Source: a virus. From it: a stretch of DNA of 34,454 nt. Made by a program: the position numbers and the translations under genes. The notes under the pieces are model-generated. The model saw only the letters and a program-made list of their open reading frames with translations. It ran no database searches and was not told where the DNA came from. Position 1 is the first letter of the stretch; each line of letters opens with the position of its first letter. The DNA is taken from the IMG/VR virus record IMGVR_UViG_3300048055_000061, positions 1-34,454 of that record; one strand, 5' to 3'. Of this stretch, positions 6,301 to 10,862 are shown one piece after another.

Positions 6301-6372
6301 CGACCTGTGGCTCAGAGGCAGAGCAGCACCTCGACACGGTGAAGGTCGCAGGTTCGATTCCTGCCAGGTCGA
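6301..6372 (+). tRNA. tRNA-Val(GAC), C33 variant
   Basis: Acceptor CGACCTG/CAGGTCG, A73, no CCA. D-arm GCTC/GAGC; anticodon stem GCACC/GGTGA with loop TCGACAC, so position 33 is C rather than the near-universal U. T-arm GCAGG/CCTGC. Isotype taken from GAC; the shifted loop makes this less certain. Confidence 0.7.
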
Positions 6373-6383
6373 CAACAAGACGA

Positions 6384-6460
6384 AGGCACGAGGTCCGATC
6401 GGAACGGACGCCGGTTTCCTAAACCGGAGAGTGCGGGTTCGAGTCCCGCCGTGCCTGCCA
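6384..6460 (+). tRNA. tRNA-Arg(CCT)
   Basis: Acceptor AGGCACG/CGTGCCT, G73 and CCA. D-arm GTCC/GGAC; anticodon loop TTCCTAA on CCGGT/ACCGG; T-arm GCGGG/CCCGC. Reads AGG, a rare codon in a GC-rich genome. Confidence 0.93.
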
Positions 6461-6461
6461 C

Positions 6462-6533
6462 GCACCCGTGGTTCATCAGGTAGAACACCGCTCTCGTAAA
6501 GCGGAGGGGCCGGTTCGAGTCCGGCCGGGTGCT
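6462..6533 (+). tRNA. tRNA-Thr(CGT)
   Basis: Acceptor GCACCCG/CGGGTGC, T73, no CCA. D-arm GTTC/GAAC; anticodon loop CTCGTAA on CCGCT/AGCGG; T-arm GCCGG/CCGGC. Confidence 0.93.
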
Positions 6534-6544
6534 CGCAACAACAT

Positions 6545-6619
6545 GCCTCTGTGGTCCCAATGGTAGGACGTGTCCGTGGTAAGGACGAGGTTCGGGTTCG
6601 ATTCCCGGCGGAGGCTCCA
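6545..6619 (+). tRNA. tRNA-Thr(GGT)
   Basis: Acceptor GCCTCTG/CGGAGGC, T73 and CCA. D-arm GTCC/GGAC; anticodon loop GTGGTAA on TGTCC/GGACG; T-loop TTCGATT. Confidence 0.93.
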
Positions 6620-6620
6620 T

Positions 6621-6692
6621 GCCGTTGCTCACGGCTGAGGCCCCCTGCCTTGTAAGCGGGAGGCTCGGGGTCGGCACCCGGCAGCGGCTCCA
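6621..6692 (+). tRNA. tRNA-Thr(TGT), atypical
   Basis: Acceptor GCCGTTG/CAGCGGC, T73 and CCA. Anticodon loop CTTGTAA on CCTGC/GCGGG. The D-arm CTCA-CGGC-TGAG joins the acceptor directly, and the T-loop GTCGGCA lacks TTC. Completes a set of three Thr isoacceptors. Confidence 0.78.
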
Positions 6693-6709
6693 ACGAGAGA
6701 GGGAACATC

Positions 6710-7349
6710 ATGCGAGTAGAGATCAGGCCCGGTGAAGGTGGTGACGACGCTCAACGCTTCGCTCAGGAGTGTCTTTGACGCGCTCCTTCGAGCGGCTCGG
6801 CGGCGTGGTGATGAGGTCCGCTCGCGATCGTCCGGGCGCACCCTCTCGTTCGAGATCGGCGACGGTGAGTGGCTGAGGCCCTTCGTCGGCACCCACCGCG
6901 TCCAGCGCATCCCCAAGGGCGCATCAGCGCGCCACACCTCCACCGCGACGATCGCTCTCGTGGACGGTGATAGCCGAGGGGCTATCACGTTGGCAGAGGA
7001 CGACATCGAGGAGCGGTTCGACCGAGGCTCGGGTCCGGGCGGTCAGCATCAGAACACGACGGACTCGGCGGTCACCGTGATCCATCGCCCGACGGGGACC
7101 AGCGTCCACATCGAGGGGCGATCGCAGACCGAGAACCGGCGCAAGGCGCGCTCCGAGTTGGCTCGACGGCTGGATCGCCGGGCCGAGGCCGACACGTTGC
7201 GTATCCGCAACGCCCAGCGCCGCGAGCAGATCACCTCGGGCGAGCGGCCGGTCAAGCAGTTCACCCACAACACCCAGCGCAACGAGGTCGTCGACCACGA
7301 GACGGGCAGGAAGTGGACGCTCGATCGTTGGATGAAGGGCCGGTGGTAA
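6710..7349 (+). CDS. GGQ release factor-like protein with programmed +1 frameshift (joined product)
   Basis: The ATG at 6710 (RBS AGAGAGGG) reads 22 codons, starting MRVEIRPGEGGDDAQRFA, up to CTT TGA at 6773-6778. Skipping one base to read GAC at 6777 continues to TAA 7349 for a 212-residue product. Both halves match class-I release factors: EIRPGEGGDDA and THRVQRIPKGASARHTST are domain-2 motifs, and GSGPGGQHQNTTDSAV carries the peptidyl-tRNA hydrolysis motif GGQ (110-112). The shift site CAGGAG-TGT-CTT-TGA-C reproduces the E. coli prfB frameshift signal, including the 3-nt spacing from the SD-like AGGAG. The N-terminal domain 1 is missing and no clear SPF or PxT codon-recognition motif is seen, so it may act in rescue or as an unusual RF. 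It begins 17 bases after a tRNA gene. Confidence 0.88.
6768..6779 (+). promoter_or_regulatory. RF2-type +1 recoding site
   Basis: SD-like AGGAG (in 6765-6769), one TGT codon, then CTT TGA C. Stalling at TGA when RF2 is limiting would favour slippage from CTT to TTT in the +1 frame and resumption at GAC. Confidence 0.85.
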
Positions 7350-7358
7350 GTTCACCGC

Positions 7359-7487
7359 ATGGCCGACCGTCAGCCGCGCTACTGCCAGATCTGCAAGACC
7401 TATCGCGTGTTCGAGGGGGACCGCGAGGTCGAACCGTGTGCCTGCGAGGAGTGCCCCGGCGAGTGCATCTTCCTCGAAGCGGACTAG
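7359..7487 (+). CDS. Small zinc-ribbon-like protein (42 aa)
   Basis: ATG 7359, 9 nt after the release-factor stop. The product contains YCQICKTYRVFEGD and then PCACEECPGECIF: seven cysteines in 42 residues, arranged as CxxC followed by CxCxxCxxxC, so one or two metal sites are likely. There is no strong RBS, so it may depend on translational coupling with the upstream gene. Its last codons overlap the end of the convergent gene at 7484. No function can be assigned. Confidence 0.55.
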   Translation: MADRQPRYCQICKTYRVFEGDREVEPCACEECPGECIFLEAD

Positions 7488-7870
7488 GCGGCGATGAGTC
7501 CCTCGAAGGTGTCGGGGATTCCAGCGGAACCGTCGAGCGCGGCGATGGCCTCGTCAACCTCGATGATGAGCGCATCCTTGATCCGCACAGCCCCGGAGCG
7601 CCAGAGCACCTCCTCGGGGAAGATGGCGTCGGGCATGTCGTCGGTGGCGAACAGCACCGCAGCCTTGCGGCCCTCGTCACCGATCACACCGCAACCGCCG
7701 CCGTACTGCACACCGGGAACAGAGGAGCCGCCAACCGCAACGGCGTAGGCGGACTCACGAGTACCGGCCCGAACCTCGCCGGTAGCGACGATGGCCTCGG
7801 CGTCCTCGGCGGTGGTGAAGTGCACGTAGAGGCCGGTGATGATCTTGGTGACCAGGGTGGTTGCGTCCAT
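7484..7870 (-). CDS. Hypothetical protein, possible ADP-ribosyltransferase-like fold
   Basis: A 128-residue protein, leftward from ATG 7870. It opens LVTKIITGLYVHFTTAEDAE and continues AIVATGEVRAGTRESAYAV, a pattern (short strand, HxT, helix, IxxxGxI) seen in ART/PARP-like and RNA 2'-phosphotransferase-like proteins. A later segment VLFATDDMPDAIFPEEVLW could hold a catalytic Glu, but no H-Y-E triad can be assigned confidently, so the fold is a tentative idea. A GTGCAC-N17-TACAGT promoter ends six bases before the ATG (leaderless). It is one of few leftward genes here and converges on the release factor operon. Confidence 0.65.
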   Translation of the reverse strand: MDATTLVTKIITGLYVHFTTAEDAEAIVATGEVRAGTRESAYAVAVGGSSVPGVQYGGGCGVIGDEGRKAAVLFATDDMPDAIFPEEVLWRSGAVRIKDALIIEVDEAIAALDGSAGIPDTFEGLIAA

Positions 7871-7876
7871 GCCCTT

Positions 7877-7905
7877 ACTGTAGCAGGCTCGACGACACCG
7901 TGCAC
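7877..7905 (-). promoter_or_regulatory. Promoter of the leftward gene, leaderless geometry
   Basis: Minus-strand GTGCAC, 17-nt spacer, TACAGT preceded by TGC, then AAGGGC and ATG 7870. Confidence 0.55.
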
Positions 7906-7920
7906 AAACCTCTCGATCGC

Positions 7921-7942
7921 TGTCCCGCGCTGGTGCTATCCT
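7921..7942 (+). promoter_or_regulatory. TGTCCC-N10-TATCCT promoter
   Basis: Seven bases separate TATCCT from an ATG at 7950. The sequence upstream (GATCGCTGTCCCG) is shared with the tmRNA promoter. Likely drives the tRNA block from 8074. Confidence 0.6.
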
Positions 7943-7949
7943 GACCCCC

Positions 7950-8036
7950 ATGACGTTGAACGTGCGAGATCGAGAGCGGGTGGAGCGATGGCTCCCCGTT
8001 GCGCGCGCTTCCGTCCCTGAACCCTCGGATCGGTAG
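7950..8036 (+). CDS. Small Arg-rich ORF (28 aa), leaderless
   Basis: ATG 7950 lies seven bases after the -10 box TATCCT, where +1 is expected. The product is MTLNVRDRERVERWLPVARA followed by SVPEPSDR, highly charged. The sequence alone cannot tell a real peptide from a chance ORF, but four other copies of this promoter are likewise followed by a start codon. It could be a leader peptide for the downstream tRNA transcript. Confidence 0.35.
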   Translation: MTLNVRDRERVERWLPVARASVPEPSDR

Positions 8037-8073
8037 CGGCGCTGGGGCATCAGCCCTCGCTCCGCCACATCAT

Positions 8074-8151
8074 GCCGCTGTAGGGGAAATGGTCAGACCC
8101 ACCTGCCTCTCACGCAGGGACTTGCCGGTTCGAGTCCGGTCAGCGGTACCA
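8074..8151 (+). tRNA. tRNA-Glu(CTC)
   Basis: Acceptor GCCGCTG/CAGCGGT, A73 and CCA; D-stem GGG/CCC with long loop; anticodon loop CTCTCAC on CCTGC/GCAGG; T-arm GCCGG/CCGGT. Confidence 0.92.
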
Positions 8152-8152
8152 A

Positions 8153-8228
8153 GGTCCATTGGAGGAGTCAGGCCGTCCTCGCCTCCCTGTCACGGAGGAA
8201 ACCACGGGTTCAAATCCCGTATGGACCG
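8153..8228 (+). tRNA. tRNA-Asp(GTC)
   Basis: Acceptor GGTCCAT/ATGGACC, G73, no CCA; D-arm GAGG/CCTC; anticodon loop CTGTCAC on CCTCC/GGAGG; T-arm ACGGG/CCCGT with TTCAAAT. Confidence 0.93.
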
Positions 8229-8242
8229 CGTAGCAACAACAA

Positions 8243-8318
8243 GCCCCGGTGGTGGAACGGTAGACACACCTGTCTTTCACACAGGCTCTTGCGGGTTCGA
8301 GTCCCGTCCGGGGTTCCA
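8243..8318 (+). tRNA. tRNA-Glu(TTC)
   Basis: Acceptor GCCCCGG/CCGGGGT, T73 and CCA; D-stem GTG/CAC; anticodon loop CTTTCAC on CCTGT/ACAGG; T-arm GCGGG/CCCGT. Confidence 0.92.
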
Positions 8319-8327
8319 GAAAATCAT

Positions 8328-8395
8328 GCGCCGGGTGCTGGGCACGGGTTGGCCTCCAAAACCGACCTTGCGGAGTTCGATCCTCTGACGGCGTG
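8328..8395 (+). tRNA. tRNA-Trp(CCA), compact
   Basis: Acceptor GCGCCGG/ACGGCGT (one mismatch), G73, no CCA. D-arm GTGC-TGG-GCAC directly abuts the acceptor. Anticodon loop CTCCAAA on TTGGC/ACCGA; T-arm CGGAG/CTCTG with TTCGATC. Only 68 nt. Confidence 0.78.
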
Positions 8396-8411
8396 CAACT
8401 CACGAGGTCGA

Positions 8412-8433
8412 TGTCCGATCCTCGTGCTACGGT
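8412..8433 (+). promoter_or_regulatory. TGTCCG-N10-TACGGT promoter
   Basis: TGC precedes the TACGGT -10. It lies between tRNA-Trp and the Leu tRNAs. An ATG follows after nine bases at 8443. Confidence 0.6.
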
Positions 8434-8442
8434 GAGGTCACC

Positions 8443-8508
8443 ATGAAGCAGCGACTACGACTTCGACGGCCCGGTGTGGCCGAGAGACTCCGACGATTGT
8501 CGGCGTAG
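8443..8508 (+). CDS. Very small Arg-rich ORF (21 aa)
   Basis: ATG 8443 follows the TACGGT box by nine bases, with GAGGTCACC between (a weak RBS). The product begins MKQRLRLRRPGVAERLRR: nine arginines in 21 residues. It overlaps the start of the tRNA-like hairpin at 8468, so translation would interfere with that structure. Possibly a regulatory or fortuitous ORF. Confidence 0.3.
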   Translation: MKQRLRLRRPGVAERLRRLSA

Positions 8509-8531
8509 TCACTCGCGCTCCTACCGGGCCA
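8468..8531 (+). other. tRNA-like hairpin element, possible tRNA remnant
   Basis: The ends GGCCCGGT and ACCGGGCC form an 8-bp acceptor-like stem. Inside is a second hairpin GACT-CCGAC-GATT-GTCGG-AGTC. There is no T-arm and no 7-base anticodon loop. It sits exactly where a tRNA would fit between Trp and Leu, so a degenerate tRNA is likely. Confidence 0.45.
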
Positions 8532-8543
8532 ACCCAACTCCTT

Positions 8544-8629
8544 GCGAGTGTGGCGGAACGGTAGACGCAGCAGTCTGAGAGGCTGCCGGGCTTCGGCCCA
8601 TGTGGGTTCGACTCCCTCCACTCGCACCA
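8544..8629 (+). tRNA. tRNA-Leu(GAG)
   Basis: Class II tRNA. Acceptor GCGAGTG/CACTCGC, A73 and CCA; anticodon loop CTGAGAG on GCAGT/GCTGC; variable arm GGGCTTCGGCCC; T-loop TTCGACT (one stem mismatch). Confidence 0.92.
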
Positions 8630-8630
8630 C

Positions 8631-8712
8631 GTGACCGTGGTGGAACTGGCAGACACGCTGTGCTCAGAACGCAGTGCCTTCGGGCGTGAGGGTTCAACTC
8701 CCTCCGGTCACA
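8631..8712 (+). tRNA. tRNA-Leu(CAG)
   Basis: Class II. Acceptor GTGACCG/CGGTCAC, A73, no CCA; anticodon loop CTCAGAA on CTGTG/CGCAG; variable arm GCCTTCGGGC; T-arm GAGGG/CCCTC. Confidence 0.93.
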
Positions 8713-8725
8713 CTCAACACAACTA

Positions 8726-8807
8726 GCCGATGTGGCGGAACTGGTAGACGCGCCGGATTCAAGTCCCGGTGTCCTCGGGCGTGTGGGTTCGACTCCCACC
8801 ATCGGCA
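8726..8807 (+). tRNA. tRNA-Leu(CAA)
   Basis: Class II. Acceptor GCCGATG/CATCGGC, A73, no CCA; anticodon loop TTCAAGT on CCGGA/CCCGG (A-C closing mismatch); variable arm GTCCTCGGGC; T-arm GTGGG/CCCAC. Confidence 0.92.
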
Positions 8808-8816
8808 CGCATACAT

Positions 8817-8891
8817 GCCCCGTTAGTTCAGTTGGATCAGAACGCGCGACTACGAATCGCGAGGCCGCAGGTTCGAGTCCTGCACGGGGCA
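8817..8891 (+). tRNA. tRNA-Arg(ACG)
   Basis: Acceptor GCCCCGT/ACGGGGC, A73, no CCA; D-arm GTTC/GAAC; anticodon loop CTACGAA on CGCGA/TCGCG; T-arm GCAGG/CCTGC. A34 would need deamination to inosine by host TadA. Confidence 0.94.
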
Positions 8892-8893
8892 CT

Positions 8894-8925
8894 GCGCCGG
8901 TTGGGTTCGACTCCCGACCGGGGCG
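8894..8925 (+). pseudogene. tRNA minihelix (acceptor plus T-arm only)
   Basis: GCGCC-GGTTGGG-TTCGACT-CCCGACC-GG-GGCGC folds as a 12-bp helix with a two-base bulge and a perfect T-loop. The D and anticodon arms are absent. It looks like a deletion product of a tRNA, located between two Arg tRNAs. Confidence 0.5.
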
Positions 8926-8971
8926 CTCAATACCTCACTCGATCGGGATACCTCACCGTGACAGTGAACAT

Positions 8972-9040
8972 GCCTCCATCAGCGGATCTGACGCTGGGCT
9001 TCCGAAGCCTGGTTGGTGAGTTCGACTCTCGCTGGGGGCG
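8972..9040 (+). tRNA. tRNA-Arg(CCG)
   Basis: Acceptor GCCTCCA/TGGGGGC, G73, no CCA; D-arm GCG/CGC; anticodon loop TTCCGAA on TGGGC/GCCTG; T-arm GTGAG/CTCGC. Slightly short between D and anticodon stems. Confidence 0.85.
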
Positions 9041-9044
9041 CTCT

Positions 9045-9114
9045 GCCCTCGCCTGTGGATCAGGTCCAGCGGCTTCTATCTGCATGGTGGCGGGTTCGAG
9101 TCCTGCCGAGGGCG
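9045..9114 (+). tRNA. tRNA-Arg(TCT), compact D-arm
   Basis: Acceptor GCCCTCG/CGAGGGC, G73, no CCA. D-arm CCTG-TGGAT-CAGG abuts the acceptor; anticodon loop CTTCTAT on AGCGG/CTGCA (A-A mismatch); T-arm GCGGG/CCTGC. Reads AGA. Confidence 0.82.
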
Positions 9115-9151
9115 CTCGATCGAGGGTGGCGCGCACGTCTCGGTGGTGTGG

Positions 9152-9157
9152 TACACT
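9152..9157 (+). promoter_or_regulatory. Extended -10 (TGG-TACACT)
   Basis: Seven bases before the ATG at 9165; no good -35. Consistent with a leaderless transcript. Confidence 0.4.
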
Positions 9158-9164
9158 TGTAGAC

Positions 9165-9548
9165 ATGAGGAACCACACCTACCGATGCGGGATCTGCGGC
9201 CAGACGAGCCAGCATCCTGCCGACGACGACACCCCGGTCTGCAACAACTCGGCCCACTGTGGCCTGCTGTTCGAGGACGAGATCGTCAAGCCCGAGGTCC
9301 CGACGAAGCGCAGCATCAAGTTCTCGCTCATCGGCGAGGGTCACGTCCAGGGCGACGACCGCGAGTACGAGGTCATCGTGCGAGGCCGGTACATCGGCAT
9401 CGTCTCCGCCGAGCAGCGTCCGGCTGTCCACAAGACCAACGAGGATCACTTCATCGACGGCTTCGCCTTCGGTGGCGAGGTCGACGGAGCCAACCGCTAC
9501 GGCTGGGGACGCACTCGGGCCGAGGCCGTGCTCGACGCCTTCTCCTGA
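9165..9548 (+). CDS. Hypothetical protein with N-terminal zinc knuckle (127 aa)
   Basis: Begins MRNHTYRCGICGQTSQ, with further Cys at VCNNSAHCG, a probable CxxC...C...C zinc site in the first 35 residues. The remainder looks beta-rich (SIKFSLIGEGH, YEVIVRGRYIGIVS) and ends GWGRTRAEAVLDAFS. No membrane segment. ATG 9165 was chosen because the TACACT box is seven bases upstream, and the long upstream extension of the frame passes through tRNA genes. It separates the Arg tRNAs from the Tyr/Ser block. Not recognised; possibly a small regulatory or RNA-binding protein. Confidence 0.7.
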   Translation: MRNHTYRCGICGQTSQHPADDDTPVCNNSAHCGLLFEDEIVKPEVPTKRSIKFSLIGEGHVQGDDREYEVIVRGRYIGIVSAEQRPAVHKTNEDHFIDGFAFGGEVDGANRYGWGRTRAEAVLDAFS

Positions 9549-9562
9549 ATCCACCACGGCGA

Positions 9563-9584
9563 TGTCCGGCACTGGTGCTACGAT
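9563..9584 (+). promoter_or_regulatory. TGTCCG-N10-TACGAT promoter
   Basis: Upstream of the tRNA-Tyr/Ser block. TGC precedes TACGAT, and a GTG codon follows seven bases later at 9592. Confidence 0.6.
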
Positions 9585-9591
9585 CGCTCTC

Positions 9592-9648
9592 GTGCGTACC
9601 ACCTATTCGTCCTCCGAGATCTGTCACGACTCCTCATCGAGTCGCTGA
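9592..9648 (+). CDS. Possible leaderless mini-ORF (18 aa, GTG start)
   Basis: GTG 9592 lies at the predicted transcription start. The product, MRTTYSSSEICHDSSSSR, is Ser-rich, unlike the Arg-rich siblings. Only the promoter geometry supports it. Confidence 0.2.
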   Translation: MRTTYSSSEICHDSSSSR

Positions 9649-9682
9649 CCGGGGCGCGCTCACATATCGGTGCGTCCCCCAC

Positions 9683-9761
9683 GAGAGGGACGCTCCAAGG
9701 TGGACAACCTGGCTGTAAACCGGGTGCTTCGGCGTGGTGGGTTCGATTCCCACGCCTCTCA
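9683..9761 (+). tRNA. tRNA-Tyr(GTA)
   Basis: Class II. Acceptor GAGAGGG/GCCTCTC (G-G at 7-66), A73, no CCA; anticodon loop CTGTAAA on CCTGG/CCGGG; variable arm with CTTCGG; T-arm GTGGG/CCCAC. Confidence 0.88.
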
Positions 9762-9767
9762 CTTCAA

Positions 9768-9850
9768 GGAAGGTGTGCGAGGCGTGGGCCTCGGTCCGGT
9801 TGCTACCCGGTGCGCTCCCTGTGGGTGAGGTTCGACTCCTCCGCCTTCCG
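9768..9850 (+). tRNA. tRNA-Ser(GCT)
   Basis: Class II. Acceptor GGAAGGT/GCCTTCC, G73; anticodon loop TTGCTAC on TCCGG/CCGGT; variable arm CCCTGTGGG; T-loop TTCGACT. Confidence 0.88.
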
Positions 9851-9902
9851 CTTGTCGCCGAGCGACGACATCGCGTAGATGTTGCCGATCGACGACAGAC
9901 AT

Positions 9903-9989
9903 GGAAGGTGCCGCTGGGTTGGCTGGCAACTGGTGTCGAAAGCCAGGGCGTTCTAACGGGCGGGGGTTCGACTCCTCCACCTTCCGCCA
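9903..9989 (+). tRNA. tRNA-Ser(CGA)
   Basis: Class II. Acceptor GGAAGGT/ACCTTCC, G73 and CCA; anticodon loop GTCGAAA on CTGGT/GCCAG; T-arm GGGGG/CCTCC. Confidence 0.9.
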
Positions 9990-10009
9990 ATGTGACCGAT
10001 CAGTCACAA

Positions 10010-10096
10010 GGAGAGTGGACCGGGCAGGCGTACCGGCACCCGTTGGAAGCGGGTTGGGTCCCGAAAGGGGGTGGGGTTCGAGTCCTCGTCTCTCCG
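10010..10096 (+). tRNA. tRNA-Ser(GGA)
   Basis: Class II. Acceptor GGAGAGT/TCTCTCC (T-T at 7-66), G73; anticodon loop TTGGAAG on ACCCG/CGGGT; variable arm GTCCCGAAAGGGG; T-arm TGGGG/CCTCG. Confidence 0.9.
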
Positions 10097-10126
10097 CTGA
10101 GAGGTTCTCGTCACGAGATCCTGTCT

Positions 10127-10172
10127 TGTCGTCGAACGGCGACATCGACATAGTGTCGTCGAACAGCGACAT
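10127..10172 (+). repeat. Two direct copies of a TGTCG...CGACA hairpin
   Basis: TGTCGTCGAACGGCGACAT (10127-10145) and TGTCGTCGAACAGCGACAT (10154-10172) differ by one base and repeat every 27 nt. Each can form a 5-bp stem. A related hairpin occurs at 9853-9870. They fill spacers between Ser and Cys tRNAs and could be processing signals. Confidence 0.6.
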
Positions 10173-10177
10173 GCCAC

Positions 10178-10254
10178 GCATCGGTGCCCGAGCGGCCAAG
10201 GGAACGGTCTGCAAAGCCGTACAACCGTGGGTTCGAGTCCCACCCGGTGCTCCA
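10178..10254 (+). tRNA. tRNA-Cys(GCA)
   Basis: Acceptor GCATCGG/CCGGTGC, T73 and CCA; D-stem CCC/GGG; anticodon loop CTGCAAA on ACGGT/GCCGT; T-arm GTGGG/CCCAC. U73 is the Cys identity base. Confidence 0.92.
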
Positions 10255-10277
10255 CGATCAGAAACCTCCACGGGCAA

Positions 10278-10299
10278 TGTCCCGTGCGCGTGGTACCTT
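10278..10299 (+). promoter_or_regulatory. TGTCCC-N10-TACCTT promoter with palindrome
   Basis: TGG precedes TACCTT; ATG 10307 follows seven bases later. The upstream element is the right half of CACGGG-CAAT-GT-CCCGTG, a palindrome that could also bind a regulator. Confidence 0.6.
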
Positions 10300-10306
10300 G
10301 GTTCCC

Positions 10307-10381
10307 ATGAGGATCCAACGACCTACCCCAGCGAATCGGCAGCGGCGCAAGCCGCATCAGCCGACGCGCGCTCGGGCGTAG
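10307..10381 (+). CDS. Small Arg-rich ORF (24 aa), leaderless
   Basis: ATG 10307 lies seven bases after TACCTT. The product begins MRIQRPTPANRQRRKPHQP and ends TRARA: about one third Arg/Lys, no hydrophobic core. With the ORFs at 7950 and 8443 it forms a set of basic mini-ORFs at the same place relative to the same promoter, just ahead of tRNA blocks. Translation is not proven. Confidence 0.35.
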   Translation: MRIQRPTPANRQRRKPHQPTRARA

Positions 10382-10433
10382 GCGGGTTCCTCCCTAGAAC
10401 CTCCTCACACCTCGTCCGAGCGACTCAACGCTC

Positions 10434-10505
10434 CGGGGTGTGGCTCAGTGGTAGAGCACTCGGTTTGGGACCGAGGGACCGTAGGTTCGATTCCTGCCAC
10501 CCCGA
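10434..10505 (+). tRNA. tRNA-Pro(TGG)
   Basis: Acceptor CGGGGTG/CACCCCG, A73, no CCA; D-arm GCTC/GAGC; anticodon loop TTTGGGA on CTCGG/CCGAG; T-arm GTAGG/CCTGC. Confidence 0.94.
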
Positions 10506-10510
10506 CTGAC

Positions 10511-10546
10511 ATAAGCGTTGTGCTCATCGCGCAACGCTGGCTTATG
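10511..10546 (+). other. Inverted repeat between Pro tRNAs
   Basis: AGCGTTG (10514-10520) pairs with CAACGCT, flanked by ATAAGC and GCTTAT. A strong stem-loop in the spacer, possibly a processing site. Confidence 0.5.
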
Positions 10547-10552
10547 AGTCAA

Positions 10553-10627
10553 CGGGTGGTAGCGCAGTCTGGTCAGCGTACTCGCTTCGGAAGCGAGTGG
10601 TCGCAGGTTCAAATCCTGCCCACCCGA
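10553..10627 (+). tRNA. tRNA-Pro(CGG)
   Basis: Acceptor CGGGTGG/CCACCCG, A73; D-arm GCGC/GCGT; anticodon loop TTCGGAA on CTCGC/GCGAG; T-arm GCAGG/CCTGC. Confidence 0.94.
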
Positions 10628-10639
10628 CGGAAACAACAA

Positions 10640-10713
10640 CGGACTGTGGCGCAGTTTGGTAGCGCACTCGCCTGGGGGGCGAGGGGTCGGGAGTTCGAGT
10701 CTCCCCAGTCCGA
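10640..10713 (+). tRNA. tRNA-Pro(GGG)
   Basis: Acceptor CGGACTG/CAGTCCG, A73; D-arm GCGC/GCGC; anticodon loop CTGGGGG on CTCGC/GCGAG; T-arm GGGAG/CTCCC. The anticodon stem is identical to the CGG isoacceptor, suggesting duplication. Confidence 0.94.
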
Positions 10714-10726
10714 CGCAAGACAACCT

Positions 10727-10797
10727 TCCCGGTTGGTGTAATGGCAACACGCGTGACTCTGAATCACGAGTTGGGAGTTCGAGCCTCTCGCTGGGAG
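10727..10797 (+). tRNA. tRNA-Gln(CTG)
   Basis: Acceptor TCCCGGT/GCTGGGA, G73; D-stem GTG/CAC; anticodon loop CTCTGAA on CGTGA/TCACG; T-arm GGGAG/CTCTC. Confidence 0.92.
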
Positions 10798-10862
10798 CGC
10801 AAGGAAAGCCACACGATCGAGAGCCGATCGGTGGGACAAGATGTGGGAGGAGGTGCTTCCCG

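Noticed and set aside
5725-6711. Long leftward ORFs across the tRNA genes, with peptides such as GVEPGS, NRTRT and GLEPAP repeats
   Set aside because: They are the antisense translation of repeated tRNA T-arms (GGTTCGANTCC), a well-known annotation artefact. The same applies to leftward ORFs at 8140-8892, 9634-10357 and 10445-11104.
6732-6776. Independent start of the release-factor-like protein at 6732
   Set aside because: That start gives MKVVTTLNASLR in place of the conserved EIRPGEGGDDAQRFA segment read in the other frame, and the prfB-like shift signal explains the join.
10797-10862. Possible extra tRNA or RNA between tRNA-Gln and the HNH gene
   Set aside because: Only the HNH leader and its RBS are visible; no cloverleaf can be drawn.
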